64,000 nucleotides of DNA from Thermoplasmatales archaeon UBA447 (lineage in GTDB: Archaea > Thermoplasmatota > Thermoplasmata > Thermoplasmatales > Thermoplasmataceae). Under the pieces are notes generated by a model. The model ran no database searches and was not told the DNA's origin. It saw only the letters and a program-made list of their open reading frames with translations. Positions 37,683-46,796 of the stretch are shown here, piece after piece; positions within the stretch are counted from its first letter, which is position 1, and every line of letters starts with the position of its first letter. The translations under genes were made by a program, and so were the position numbers. The stretch spans positions 27,014 through 91,013 of the forward strand of contig DARE01000045.1 of assembly GCA_002503205.1 (NCBI GenBank). The letters are read 5' to 3'.

Positions 37683-38831
37683 TTGCGCCCTGAACTTATA
37701 CTGATCACATTCGCCAAGGCCATACGCTCTTTTGCCTTCACAGCTCTGTCAGTATCGGTACCGTTTTTCCTTATATCTCTAAAAGTAAGCACGATTGACA
37801 TATCACTTGTAGTGCTTGTCAGTATGGCAGTATCTACGGGTTTCCTCTATGTCTTTACAAGCCTGCGGTTGCACCCAAGGCACAAGCTTATTCTTCTCTC
37901 CACTCTCTTTTTTGTTGCCCTCCTTGTACTGTATATCAGGGAGGATCTCATTGCCCTTATTGCAGCCATATTCATAGGTTCAATCTCCCTTGGAGGGAGG
38001 GACCTTACTGTGAACCAGTCACTGGAGCAGTTCACCATAAGTACATATTCGGAAAACCAGAAAGAGAAGAACCTGATGTTCGGACTCTATAATTTTGGCT
38101 CCTATGCTGCAGGGGCAATCGCATCTGGGTTTCTGTTCCTCATAAGCAGCGAAGATTTCCCTTTGATATTTCTGGTAATTTTAATCCTCTCATCTCTTCA
38201 GATTGCGATATATCTTTATGTCAGCTTCCCGGATGTTGTTAAAAAGAGACAGGTAGAGACTCTTTCTGACAGGGCTCTCAGGAAAAACATCTCAAATTTA
38301 GCTGTACTCTTTTCCGTGGATTCCATTGGTGGCGGTTTGGTTAATACGGCCATTATTTCCCTGTGGTTCAGGGTTGTCTATAATATATCTCTTTCACAGG
38401 CCGGGCTTATATTTGTTCTTGTCAACGCAATAACAGCCCTTTCAGTACTACTTTCAAGTCATATATCGGGAAGGATAGGGCTTGTGAAGACAATGGTGTA
38501 CACCCACCTAATATCAAACATATTCCTGTTCGCAGTCCCTGTATTCCATAACCTGCTGATAAGTGAAATATTTCTATACCTCAGACAGAGCACAAGCCAG
38601 ATGGATGTGCCAGCCAGGGACAGCTTTATCAATTCATTCGTACCAAGAGATGCAAGAGTTGTGGCGAATTCAACATTTCTTGCAGTGAGAAACGGAGGCC
38701 AGGTACCCGGGCCCGGAATTGCCGGAATAATACTGAGCTCATTTCCTGAAGGGGTGTTCTTCACTGCGTCACTGACAAAGATAGCATATGATCTGGCATT
38801 TTTCTTCGGTTACAGGAAGTACAGTATCTGA
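37683..38831 (+). CDS. MFS transporter (unknown substrate)
   Basis: 382 residues and about 11-12 helices. The start is TTG at 37683; it is favoured because a TATA-like TTTTATATG lies about 27 bases upstream and no better in-frame ATG precedes the first helix (LILITFAKAIRSFAFTALSVS). The FGSYAAGAIASGF segment (near 140) and the conserved loop-like RQSTSQMDVPARDSF (near 300) resemble small archaeal MFS exporters. Substrate unknown. Confidence 0.85.
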   Translation: MRPELILITFAKAIRSFAFTALSVSVPFFLISLKVSTIDISLVVLVSMAVSTGFLYVFTSLRLHPRHKLILLSTLFFVALLVLYIREDLIALIAAIFIGSISLGGRDLTVNQSLEQFTISTYSENQKEKNLMFGLYNFGSYAAGAIASGFLFLISSEDFPLIFLVILILSSLQIAIYLYVSFPDVVKKRQVETLSDRALRKNISNLAVLFSVDSIGGGLVNTAIISLWFRVVYNISLSQAGLIFVLVNAITALSVLLSSHISGRIGLVKTMVYTHLISNIFLFAVPVFHNLLISEIFLYLRQSTSQMDVPARDSFINSFVPRDARVVANSTFLAVRNGGQVPGPGIAGIILSSFPEGVFFTASLTKIAYDLAFFFGYRKYSI

Positions 38832-38877
38832 TTTCAAATATGGAGGTTGAATTTTTTCAGCTTCACATATTTCATGC

Positions 38878-40017
38878 TTATTCAGCTTTAACGTGAAGCT
38901 CCTTGAAGCCGAAGACAATGTCACTGTCCTGAGGGACAATCGGCTTCTTTCTGTCCACCACTATTGTTTTGAAGTTGTCCAGAAGAGTGTTCATTGCAAC
39001 CTTTGCCTCCAGCCTTGCCAGAGGGGCCCCCAGGCAGTAATGTATACCCTCTCCGAATGCTATGTGCCTGTTGTCCTTTCTGTATATGTCAAATTTTTCA
39101 GAATTATTGAAAACCCTCTCGTCATGATTGGCCGAACCTATCCATGGCTGCAACACCGCACCAGATGGTACAGTGACACCAGCAATATCGACATCCTGTT
39201 TTGCGACCCTGAATATTGACTGGACGGGTGATCTGTATCTGAGAACCTCTTCTATTGCCTGGGGAACAAGGGACCTGTCATTCCTTAATGTTTCGTATGT
39301 ACCGGGATGCTGGTCAAACACATAAATGGCATTTGAGATCAGGTTGGTGGTTGTTTCGTTTCCTGCTATCAGAAGGAGAATAAGAAAACCAAGCGTCTGG
39401 ATCATTGAAAGCTTTTCACCGTCAACCTCTGCCGCTATTACTGCGGATATGAGATCGTCCTTTGGATCCTGCTTCCTAAGCTTTATCATATTCATGAAAT
39501 AATCAGACATCTCCTTCATGGCAGTGGGAAAATCTGCATAACTCTCTGGGGAACCGCCCACAACGGTGTCGGACCATCTCTTGAATTTATCCATATCGGA
39601 AATTGGTATGCCTATCATCTCGGCAATAACGGTCACAGGGAGAGGGTAGGTGAAACTCTTTACAAAGTCAGTTTCTCCCTTCTTCATGCCTTCAACAAGT
39701 TCATTGCATATGTCCTGTATGCTGCTTTCCATCCTTTCAACCGCCCGTGGAGTGAAGGCCTTCATAACAATGGATCTGAGCTTTGTGTGAGCAGGCGGAT
39801 CCTGATTTATCAGGCTCTCAGAAAATGGACCGCCTTCAGGGTTGAAGGCCTTTCCAAACTGTGATGAGAACAGATTGTAGTCACCTAGAACCTTCTTAAC
39901 ATCCTGATACCTGTATACACCATAAATTCTGTAGGTATCGTCAAAATAAACTGGTTTATCTGCCCTCATGTTCCTGTAAAACGGATAAGGATCCAGCCTG
40001 TCCCATAGATTTTCCAT
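38878..40017 (-). CDS. Cytochrome P450 (CYP119/CYP231-like)
   Basis: A soluble 379-residue P450, the size of bacterial and archaeal enzymes, with no membrane anchor. Motifs are the I-helix AGNETTTNL (near 225) with the oxygen-activating Thr, the K-helix ExxR in EVLRYRSP (near 275), and the heme-thiolate FGEGIHYCLG (near 331-340). Thermoacidophilic archaea carry similar P450s (CYP119 in Sulfolobus, CYP231 in Picrophilus). No ferredoxin or reductase adjoins it. The TATA-like CATTTAATAG (near 40042) is 25 bases before the ATG. Substrate unknown. Confidence 0.95.
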   Translation of the reverse strand: MENLWDRLDPYPFYRNMRADKPVYFDDTYRIYGVYRYQDVKKVLGDYNLFSSQFGKAFNPEGGPFSESLINQDPPAHTKLRSIVMKAFTPRAVERMESSIQDICNELVEGMKKGETDFVKSFTYPLPVTVIAEMIGIPISDMDKFKRWSDTVVGGSPESYADFPTAMKEMSDYFMNMIKLRKQDPKDDLISAVIAAEVDGEKLSMIQTLGFLILLLIAGNETTTNLISNAIYVFDQHPGTYETLRNDRSLVPQAIEEVLRYRSPVQSIFRVAKQDVDIAGVTVPSGAVLQPWIGSANHDERVFNNSEKFDIYRKDNRHIAFGEGIHYCLGAPLARLEAKVAMNTLLDNFKTIVVDRKKPIVPQDSDIVFGFKELHVKAE

Positions 40018-40098
40018 ATAACTTAAATGCAGAATTGCTATTAAATGGCTGTTAAAAGATTTTTAAGCCTGATTATTTCCTCCCTAAGGCATGATAAA

Positions 40099-40851
40099 AT
40101 GAGAATGAAAATTTACGATGACAGTATCCATGGATGCCTGTCTTATGCAATCGGAGACCAGGTATCTGGAGCAGCAGTCCTTATCGACCCTCTTAATGAG
40201 ATAGGTTCTGAAAGATACATACTGGATTTGCAGGACATGGGGCTAAGGCTGAAGTGGATCATAGAAACGCACCTACATGCAGACCACATATCATGTGCAC
40301 ACCAAATATCGGATCTGACTGGTGCACCTGTTGTCATGGGCACATCTTCACCAGTGTCATTCCATTTTGAGCCTTCCTCCAAACTCCAGGAGATTCATCT
40401 GGGGCATCTTAGCTTCAAATTCATGGATACGCCGGGGCACACATCTGAAAGCATCTCCATAATACTCACCGATAGATCAAGAGGCTCTGACCCTCTGGCG
40501 GTTTTCAGTGGTGATCTTCTATTTGCAGGTGATGTGGGTAGGTCTGATCTTGCACTCACTCCAGAAGAGGAGAGGGTCATGTCAGCAAACTCCTTCAGAA
40601 GTATTCAGAAAATTATGGAGCTCCCGGATTCAGTCTTACTGTATCCGGCACATTATGGAGCCTCTAAGTGTGGTGGAATTTTCATGTCTGGGTCCCAGTT
40701 CTCCACCATCGGTTTCGAAAGAAGAAACAACAGATTCCTCTCATTTAGAAATGAAGATGACTTCTGGAAATTCCAGAGCAGATTCAGGAAGCTTGAGCCA
40801 GAAGGAGTCAGGATTATTAGAGAGAGAAATATCACAGGATCGTCAAAATGA
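40099..40851 (+). CDS. Metallo-beta-lactamase-fold persulfide dioxygenase-like protein
   Basis: About 250 residues of the glyoxalase II/ETHE1 branch. The iron-binding motif THLHADHIS (near residue 56), the DTPGHTSESIS block (near 110), and YPAHYG (near 190) are present. Together with the overlapping rhodanese gene this suggests oxidation of glutathione-like or other persulfides to sulfite. The upstream frame is open to 40045, but a TATA-like GATTTTTAAG near 40066 points to the ATG at 40099; another ATG is two codons on. The stop overlaps the rhodanese start by four bases (ATGA). Confidence 0.85.
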   Translation: MRMKIYDDSIHGCLSYAIGDQVSGAAVLIDPLNEIGSERYILDLQDMGLRLKWIIETHLHADHISCAHQISDLTGAPVVMGTSSPVSFHFEPSSKLQEIHLGHLSFKFMDTPGHTSESISIILTDRSRGSDPLAVFSGDLLFAGDVGRSDLALTPEEERVMSANSFRSIQKIMELPDSVLLYPAHYGASKCGGIFMSGSQFSTIGFERRNNRFLSFRNEDDFWKFQSRFRKLEPEGVRIIRERNITGSSK

Positions 40852-41468
40852 ATTCAAAACTGGCTGAAATTAATGAAAAGGTTGCCTCGGGAGAAGCTGT
40901 GGTCATAGACACTCGTACTGCCAGAGAATTTTCCAGAGCGCATATTCCGTCCTCTGTCAGCGCCCCATACAATTCATGGGGATGGGGCAAAGCTGTCAGC
41001 GACTGGCTTAATGGGCAGGATCTCCAGGTTGTCCTTGTGTCTAACAACAGCGTTGTCTCTGACAAGGCACTGAATGAGTTGAAAGCACACAAGATAGAGC
41101 CTATAATTGCAATTTCAGATGATCTTAAGGAGTGGGCGGATGAAAACCTTCCAATTGCAAGGCTCATCGAAATTGAACCGGATGTTCTTGAGAGCGAGAT
41201 GGAGGAATGGGAGATTATCGATGTCAGAGAACCCTATGAGCTGAATTACGGAATGATAGAGGGAGCAAAAAATGTCCCCATGTCAGATGTGCAGAATCTT
41301 GTGAACTCACTTGACAGGAGCAAGAAGTATGCCATCGTGTGTGCACATGGAAATAGAAGTGAGGCAGCTGCACTTTATCTAAGTGATAACGGATTCCATG
41401 CTGCCACTGTTGTGGGTGGAATGGCAAACTGGATAAACAAGTCCCTCCCGGTTGTTTATCCGGAATGA
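40848..41468 (+). CDS. Tandem rhodanese-domain sulfurtransferase
   Basis: 206 residues with two rhodanese domains. The first (1-100) starts AVVIDTRTAREFSRAHIP but has no catalytic cysteine: the loop reads VVLVSNNSVV. The second (about 105-206) has EIIDVREPYEL and the active-site loop IVCAHGNRS with Cys. So the N-terminal half is probably structural and the C-terminal half carries the persulfide. It overlaps the persulfide dioxygenase-like gene by four bases, forming a coupled sulfur-handling operon. Confidence 0.9.
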   Translation: MNSKLAEINEKVASGEAVVIDTRTAREFSRAHIPSSVSAPYNSWGWGKAVSDWLNGQDLQVVLVSNNSVVSDKALNELKAHKIEPIIAISDDLKEWADENLPIARLIEIEPDVLESEMEEWEIIDVREPYELNYGMIEGAKNVPMSDVQNLVNSLDRSKKYAIVCAHGNRSEAAALYLSDNGFHAATVVGGMANWINKSLPVVYPE

Positions 41469-41489
41469 TTGCTCTACAAAATCTAAATT

Positions 41490-42395
41490 TCATACAGAAT
41501 ACAGCCACTGCCTGTATTTCTCATTCTTACCGTGGACAGCGGAGCTGTATTCGCCCAGAATTTCCCTGGTAATTTTCCCTGGTTTTCCATCCGCTATCTT
41601 TATGCCGTCAACAGAAACTATTGGTGTTATTTCGGCTGCTGTACCAGCAAAGAATACTTCGTCTGCACTGTAAACCTCATCGCGGAGAATGAGCCGTTCA
41701 GTTACATTGAATCCTCTGTCTCTTGCTATCTTTATGACAGAGTCCCTTGTTATACCCATTAGAATTGCTGACTCCGCCCCAGGTGTCACAATCTCTCCAT
41801 TCTTTACAATGAAGATGTTCTGGCCGGCACCTTCAGCTACGTACCCCTCCCCGGATGTGAATATGGCCTCGTCATAGCCTGATGTACGTGCGTCCATGCT
41901 TCCAAGTATTGAATTCAGGTAATTGCCACTTGCTTTGGCTTCAACCGGAAGTATAGAAGAATTTATCCTCTTCCAGGAGGATACCTTGCATCTGATCCCT
42001 TTCTCCACCTTTTCCTGGAAGTATCCTCCCATCTTCATCGTCATGACAGCCAGGCTTACCTTCATCCCATCCGTTACAAGGGATACGCTTTCAGAATTGA
42101 AGAATGCAAATGGCCTGATGTAACATTCCTCCGGGCCATTTGCCCTTACTGTGTCAAGTATTGCTCCGGAAATTTCATCCTCTGTCCTTCCTATGTTCAT
42201 CCGGTATATCCTGGCTGTATTCAGGAATCTCCTTACATGATCAGAGAGCCTGAATACTGACAGGCCTGAACCTGTACTGTACGCCCGAATACCCTCGAAA
42301 ATACCACTCCCATACTGGAGGGAATGATTCAGGATAGGGACCTTTGCCTCTGACTCATCTACAAGTTTACCGTCATACCATACTTTTGATGCCAT
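41490..42395 (-). CDS. ilvE: Branched-chain amino-acid aminotransferase
   Basis: 301 residues, fold-type IV PLP enzyme, acting in the last step of Val/Leu/Ile synthesis and the first of their breakdown. Motifs are HSLQYGSGIFEGIRAY (near 25-40), the lysine in PVEAKASGNYLNSILG (K near 150), and EGYVAEGAGQNIF (near 180). The frame is open 26 codons further upstream in a hydrophobic leader that overlaps the promoter; a TATA element at 42414-42423 is 26 bases before the ATG at 42395, so that start is chosen. It is divergent from prs. Confidence 0.95.
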   Translation of the reverse strand: MASKVWYDGKLVDESEAKVPILNHSLQYGSGIFEGIRAYSTGSGLSVFRLSDHVRRFLNTARIYRMNIGRTEDEISGAILDTVRANGPEECYIRPFAFFNSESVSLVTDGMKVSLAVMTMKMGGYFQEKVEKGIRCKVSSWKRINSSILPVEAKASGNYLNSILGSMDARTSGYDEAIFTSGEGYVAEGAGQNIFIVKNGEIVTPGAESAILMGITRDSVIKIARDRGFNVTERLILRDEVYSADEVFFAGTAAEITPIVSVDGIKIADGKPGKITREILGEYSSAVHGKNEKYRQWLYSV

Positions 42396-42506
42396 GCAGG
42401 TAAATTCATTGTTCATATAAATACAGAACCAACATTGCCGAAAGAAGATACAGATCAAAAGGAATGTGAACAAAACTATTAAGAAACCTGCAATAACCTC
42501 TCATTC

Positions 42507-43358
42507 ATGTTAATTGTGGCATCAAATTCCTCCATCGGACTTGCAAGGAAATTATCCGATATTCTGGGAGCCAGGCTGTCAGGTTGCAGCACCAAAAGGT
42601 TCCCGGATGGTGAGCTTTATGTCAGGATTGAGTCAGACCTGAAAGGGCAGGATGTCATTGTGGTTGGAAACACACGAAGCGATTCCGATATCCTTGAGAC
42701 CCTGTTCCTTATCAACTCGTCGAAGGAAAATGGAGCATCGTCGGTGAAGCTTGTAATTCCCTATTACGGTTATGCAAGGCAGCACATGATTTACAAACCC
42801 GGGGAGAGTGTCTCCTCCAGGGCGGTACTTAAAACCATGGAAAACTGGGCTGATGAGATCATATGTGTTGAGATACATGATAAGGCCACGGTTGGATTTG
42901 CCTCAAAACCTTTCACAAACGTTGAGGTTATAGACTCCCTTGGAGACTTCTTCAAAGACAGGAAAATAGACATTGTCATATCACCGGACGATGGAGGGTT
43001 TTCCAGGGCAGAGAAACTGGCAGAACGCATCGGTTCAAGGGCACTGTATATTGAGAAGAAGAGGATTGATTCCAGAACAGTTCAGATGAGCCTCCCAGAA
43101 GATGATTACTCTGGGAAAAATATCCTCCTTGTGGACGACATCATATCAACTGGCGGCACAATAATTAAGGCGATTGGCCTCCTAAAATCAAAATCTGCCG
43201 GGCGGATATACGTTACCGCCATCCACGGGGTATTTGCATCCGGATCCCAGAGCCAGATTTCAGCTGTATCCGATGGGCTCTGGGTGACTGATACAATAGA
43301 TGGAGAATTCAGTTCCATATCTGTTGCTCGTGATCTGGCAAAGGTACTGGATAGGTGA
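42507..43358 (+). CDS. prs: Ribose-phosphate pyrophosphokinase
   Basis: Makes PRPP from ribose 5-phosphate and ATP. At 283 residues it is the short archaeal type. Recognisable parts are the flexible loop SCSTKRFPDGELYVRI (near 27-42), the IPYYGYARQH region (near 83) and the PRPP-binding LVDDIISTGGT (near 210). A TATA-like ACTATTAAGAA is 27 bases before the ATG, giving a leaderless mRNA. The stop overlaps the GTG start of kptA by four bases. Confidence 0.96.
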   Translation: MLIVASNSSIGLARKLSDILGARLSGCSTKRFPDGELYVRIESDLKGQDVIVVGNTRSDSDILETLFLINSSKENGASSVKLVIPYYGYARQHMIYKPGESVSSRAVLKTMENWADEIICVEIHDKATVGFASKPFTNVEVIDSLGDFFKDRKIDIVISPDDGGFSRAEKLAERIGSRALYIEKKRIDSRTVQMSLPEDDYSGKNILLVDDIISTGGTIIKAIGLLKSKSAGRIYVTAIHGVFASGSQSQISAVSDGLWVTDTIDGEFSSISVARDLAKVLDR

Positions 43359-44110
43359 ATCAAATGATAGAGGAACTCAGAAACTGTCAGAAAGATGGCC
43401 CGTTCCGTGGTGAGGAGTGCTCAGTGTGCGGATCCAGAGGAAGGCTCCTGATGAAGGGCGGCGAAATTGAAGGAGTGGGCAGGATACTTGCAGGAATGCT
43501 AAGGCATTTCCCTGAAAACTATGGCGTCAGGATGGATGACCATGGATGGGTCAAGCTATATTCAGTTGCGACAGTAATAAGGGCTCAGAAGAAGAGTTTC
43601 TGGTGGCTGACTCCTTTTCATATAGAGGCTCTGGTACGGACAGATCCTAAGGAGAGGTATCAGATAAATGATAAGGAGGAAATAAGGGCCACATACGGCC
43701 ATACAATACCTGTTAATCTTGATGACCTTCCAGCTGATGATATTCCTGAGGTGCTCTACTACCAGACCACTGATGAAGAGCTGGAATTTATACGGGAGAC
43801 TGGAATCAGCCCTTCGGACAAGAGCTGGGTCCACCTTTCCCTGACACCACGCCAGGCATATATTTCCGGCCTGTTTCACATTGAAGCACCTGCTGTTGTT
43901 CCGGTTGACACTAAATCCATGATAAAGTCGGGAATAAATGTTTACAGAGCAACCTCCGATGTATTTTTAGTTGATAACATACCTCCAGAATTTGTTGGAG
44001 AAAAGATTGCTGAGACATTTGAACCCACTCCGGAGGAGGCAAAAGAACTCTCCCATGTCAGGGAAAGGCAGGAGAGAAAAAGGCAGACAAGAAGTGATAT
44101 GGAACCATAA
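43355..44110 (+). CDS. kptA: RNA 2'-phosphotransferase (Tpt1/KptA) with N-terminal zinc-ribbon-like motif
   Basis: 251 residues. The Tpt1/KptA core removes a 2'-phosphate from RNA by ADP-ribosyl transfer to NAD, forming ADP-ribose 1",2"-cyclic phosphate. Motifs are LRHFPENYGVRMDDHGW (near 49-65), TYGHTIPV (near 112), WVHLSLTPRQAY (near 155-166) and the FLVDNIPPEF end. The N-terminal 30 residues hold a C...C-x2-C pattern that could be a small ribbon, common in archaeal KptA. The GTG start overlaps prs by four bases; an ATG three codons on is the alternative. PRPP synthesis and NAD chemistry are loosely related. Confidence 0.94.
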   Translation: MNQMIEELRNCQKDGPFRGEECSVCGSRGRLLMKGGEIEGVGRILAGMLRHFPENYGVRMDDHGWVKLYSVATVIRAQKKSFWWLTPFHIEALVRTDPKERYQINDKEEIRATYGHTIPVNLDDLPADDIPEVLYYQTTDEELEFIRETGISPSDKSWVHLSLTPRQAYISGLFHIEAPAVVPVDTKSMIKSGINVYRATSDVFLVDNIPPEFVGEKIAETFEPTPEEAKELSHVRERQERKRQTRSDMEP

Positions 44111-44146
44111 CACCTTTACTGTTTGGTTTCACTTCCAGCCTTAATT

Positions 44147-45805
44147 TTAATCTGAGTGCCCAGTCAAATGTGATATTACAGCGTCCCTGCCTGAAATCAT
44201 GGCGGACCTGATATCGTACTGGAACCTCTGCATCATGTAAACATCCGGGTTTTTCATGGGTTCCTTTACAAAAACTATCCCTGCAGAAATTGCCTTCTCA
44301 GAAAACCCATCTCTTCTTACTCTGTCCAGACTCAAAAGGCTGCGCTCTGTCATTGTGACTTTTCTTCCTTCTCCAGCCATCTTGAGGGCCTGATCGTGAT
44401 ACTTGAATATGTTTGAGTCTATCTTCACTTCATCTTTGTCTGGAAGATCAGGATAAACTCTATCCGGATTGCAGACAATTCCTTCGCCCTTGAGTTCCTG
44501 GCCAACTTTCAAGATAATTCCATATTTTTCAATCATCTTCTGGTAATACTCTATTATACTGAGAAATTCTCTCCTCTTTTCAGGATCTGAAATATCCAGG
44601 AGCTGGCCACCTATCTCTCTGCTCCTTTCGTAAATGGTAACTGAGGCACCTCTTGAGGCGGCAAATGAGGCTGCTTCCAATCCTTTGACACCTGCTCCGC
44701 CTATGTCAATTTCCCTTCCTTCAAGCCTCAGATTCCATACAGATGTTGCCTCAAGCCCCAGATCAGGGTTTACAGTACATCTGACTTCACCGTATCCAAG
44801 GTCTCTGCAGGCCTGGTTGCATCTTATGCATGGCCTGACTGTACCGGAATTTCTTATTATCTTTGAAGCGAACTCAGGGTCTGCCAGCATAGCCCTTCCA
44901 ACCGCAACAAGGTCAGCCTTTCCAAGAATCTCAACTGCATCATTTCTGTCCGTGACAGAACCCACAACTATTGTGGTCACAGATGGTTTCCTTGGAAGTT
45001 TCCTGTAGATGTGCGTCTTTCCGGAATAGAATGATGAGGATGATCCTGGAGGCGCAAATCTTCCTGCTGAGAAGTGTGCATAGTCTATACCCTTTAGGGA
45101 TTCAGCCACCTTGAGGCCGTAATCCGGGCCGTACCCGTCCGGGTCATCCTCGTATAGGCTCAATCTTATTCCTACGTTTAGTGATGTGCTGTCTCTGATC
45201 GAATCAATAATTTCCTGTGCAAACCGTAATCTGCCGTTGAAATCATTTCCATACCTGTCGGTTCTCCTGTTCAGTGAAGGGGACAGAAACTCCTGCACCA
45301 GGTACCCATGAGCCCCATGTATCTCTACACCATCAAAATTGGAGTGTTCAGCTATCTTTGCCGCCTTCTCGAAATCTCCTATCACCTGCTCGATGTCATC
45401 CAGGGTCATCTCACCAGGTGTTGTGCCTGCATAATCCACTGAAGTTGGTGCATATGCAGGCATTCTGTTAGTTTCCAGGAATGCCTTCCCACCGGCATGG
45501 ACCAGCTGGGCAAATATGGCTGAATTGTGCAGATGGATTCTTTCTGTCAGTCTCCTGAACTTTGGAATGTGATCCGGATTGTATATGCCCATCTCATTTC
45601 TTGAACCACGGGCATTCCTGTCATTTACGTATGAATATTCTGTTATAATCAGGGCTGCTCCCCCTTTAGCCCTCTGCTCAAGATAAGAAATATGATTCTC
45701 GTTGGTGCTCCCATCAGGATTGGCAAGGTTTGAGATCATAGGGGCCATTACGATTCTGTTCTTAAGATCCAGATTGCCTAATCTAACCCTGTCGCTTAGA
45801 TTCAT
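44147..45805 (-). CDS. NADH:flavin oxidoreductase / 2,4-dienoyl-CoA reductase-like, shortened C-terminus
   Basis: About 552 residues. The N-terminal TIM-barrel is an old-yellow-enzyme domain (IVMAPMISNLAN, EIHGAHGYLVQEFLSPSLNRR near 168-188) and is followed by a 4Fe-4S segment CIRCNQACRDLGYGEVRC (near 328-345). The C-terminal dinucleotide part has one GAGVKG nucleotide loop (near 376) but is about 100 residues shorter than FadH-type enzymes (about 640-670), so the second NAD(P)H-binding part is reduced. It could be an enoate reductase or a trimmed dienoyl-CoA reductase. The TATA-like ACTTAAAAGT (centred about 45832) sits 27 bases from the chosen ATG. Confidence 0.82.
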   Translation of the reverse strand: MNLSDRVRLGNLDLKNRIVMAPMISNLANPDGSTNENHISYLEQRAKGGAALIITEYSYVNDRNARGSRNEMGIYNPDHIPKFRRLTERIHLHNSAIFAQLVHAGGKAFLETNRMPAYAPTSVDYAGTTPGEMTLDDIEQVIGDFEKAAKIAEHSNFDGVEIHGAHGYLVQEFLSPSLNRRTDRYGNDFNGRLRFAQEIIDSIRDSTSLNVGIRLSLYEDDPDGYGPDYGLKVAESLKGIDYAHFSAGRFAPPGSSSSFYSGKTHIYRKLPRKPSVTTIVVGSVTDRNDAVEILGKADLVAVGRAMLADPEFASKIIRNSGTVRPCIRCNQACRDLGYGEVRCTVNPDLGLEATSVWNLRLEGREIDIGGAGVKGLEAASFAASRGASVTIYERSREIGGQLLDISDPEKRREFLSIIEYYQKMIEKYGIILKVGQELKGEGIVCNPDRVYPDLPDKDEVKIDSNIFKYHDQALKMAGEGRKVTMTERSLLSLDRVRRDGFSEKAISAGIVFVKEPMKNPDVYMMQRFQYDIRSAMISGRDAVISHLTGHSD

Positions 45806-45858
45806 CATGAGGGTGATTGCCCTATCACTTTTAAGTGTAATCAGACATATTCACAAAA

Positions 45859-46089
45859 TTATTTAACTGATCTGAAGCAGTAAAATCTTCTTCTCGTATC
45901 AGTCATGCAGATCTGTGTCTCAACAAATCCCATACTTTTTAACAATTCAATGGAGTACAGGACCGAACGCTTTGATAGGCCAGTAAATTCCATTATCTCA
46001 TTCAGCCTTGATATTTTTCTTGACCTGATAAACTCGAATACCTTTAATGCTGAAGGTGTTAAGTCTGGAATAATCTGGACATTTTCCAT
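45859..46089 (-). CDS. Small winged-helix transcription regulator
   Basis: 76 residues: essentially one winged helix (TPSALKVFEFIRS, then GLSKRSVLYSIELLKSMGFV as recognition and wing entry). It lacks a separate dimerisation or ligand domain. Upstream codons to 46125 are open, but a minus-strand TATA-like TTTAAATAC (near 46118) is 27-29 bases from the ATG at 46089. It lies 53 bases upstream of the flavin oxidoreductase gene on the same strand and may regulate it (inference). Confidence 0.8.
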   Translation of the reverse strand: MENVQIIPDLTPSALKVFEFIRSRKISRLNEIMEFTGLSKRSVLYSIELLKSMGFVETQICMTDTRRRFYCFRSVK

Positions 46090-46125
46090 GGTTATGAATT
46101 GTATGACCTTAAAGTATTTAAACAT

Positions 46126-46250
46126 GGGTGAACAAAATTGATTACACCCTGTATTAAATTATTCAGAAATGGAGATTGCCACTCTCTGTTATGAGAATGA
46201 TGATGAGTTAATGCCTTATTTCTATCTGATTGCAATGGATCCGCTTCTGC
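46126..46250. other. Short gap between the winged-helix gene and Nudix gene
   Basis: 125 bases. It contains the promoter of the winged-helix gene at its left end and two ATGATGA-like matches near 46196-46205 with a CTGA about 20 bases later; this was considered as a box C/D RNA and not accepted. Confidence 0.4.
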
Positions 46251-46721
46251 TCATTTTTCAATCCCATTGAGGAATCTTTCGGCCTTTTCCAGAAGGTCTC
46301 TCTGGTTCTTGAATGTCAGTGAAGCCTTGGCCTTATCATATGTCATCCATACATGACCCACATGTTCATGGGAGATTTTGACCTGCAGCTCGGAATTCAC
46401 TCTCCCAAGAAACATTACTACCTCTTTATCGCTTGCTTTGCCTGATCTCCTGTATCTGTAATTCATTACTTCCCTGAAGCCTTCAATTATTTTAGGGTCC
46501 AACCCGCATTCTTCCCTTGTCTCCCTTATTGCAGCCTCAAGCTCAGTCTCCCCGCTTTCTATGTGGCCTTTTGTGTAATCAAGAAACCCCTGTGACCTCT
46601 CCAGAAGCAGATATTCCCTTACGTTTCCACGAACCCTGAAAGTAACAATGCCGCAACTTTTTTCCTTTTCTCCCTCCCCTTTTTCAGCAGATTCCATGGA
46701 TTCACTAGGAAACTGTGGCAT
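46251..46721 (-). CDS. Nudix hydrolase (diadenosine polyphosphatase-like)
   Basis: 156 residues. The Nudix box is in GHIESGETELEAAIRETREE followed by CGL (near residues 52-74), an exact match to Gx5Ex7REUxEExGU spacing. The context (SCGIVTFR and YLLLERSQGFLDYTKG before the box) resembles bis(5'-nucleosyl)-tetraphosphatases of the MutT/Ap4A type. Residues 1-20 are low-complexity and may be disordered. It is divergent from the Lrp-type regulator and shares the AT-rich gap with it. Confidence 0.92.
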   Translation of the reverse strand: MPQFPSESMESAEKGEGEKEKSCGIVTFRVRGNVREYLLLERSQGFLDYTKGHIESGETELEAAIRETREECGLDPKIIEGFREVMNYRYRRSGKASDKEVVMFLGRVNSELQVKISHEHVGHVWMTYDKAKASLTFKNQRDLLEKAERFLNGIEK

Positions 46722-46796
46722 AATAATTTGACCCTGAAATGCACTTCTTTGAAACTTGCGAAATATTTAATTTAGAATTTGGTTAATGGCTTTTGC

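Noticed and set aside
46196..46235. Possible box C/D guide RNA (ATGATGA followed by CTGA)
   Set aside because: Only one C and one D-like box with a spacing of about 20 bases and no second pair or kink-turn context; a chance match is likely.
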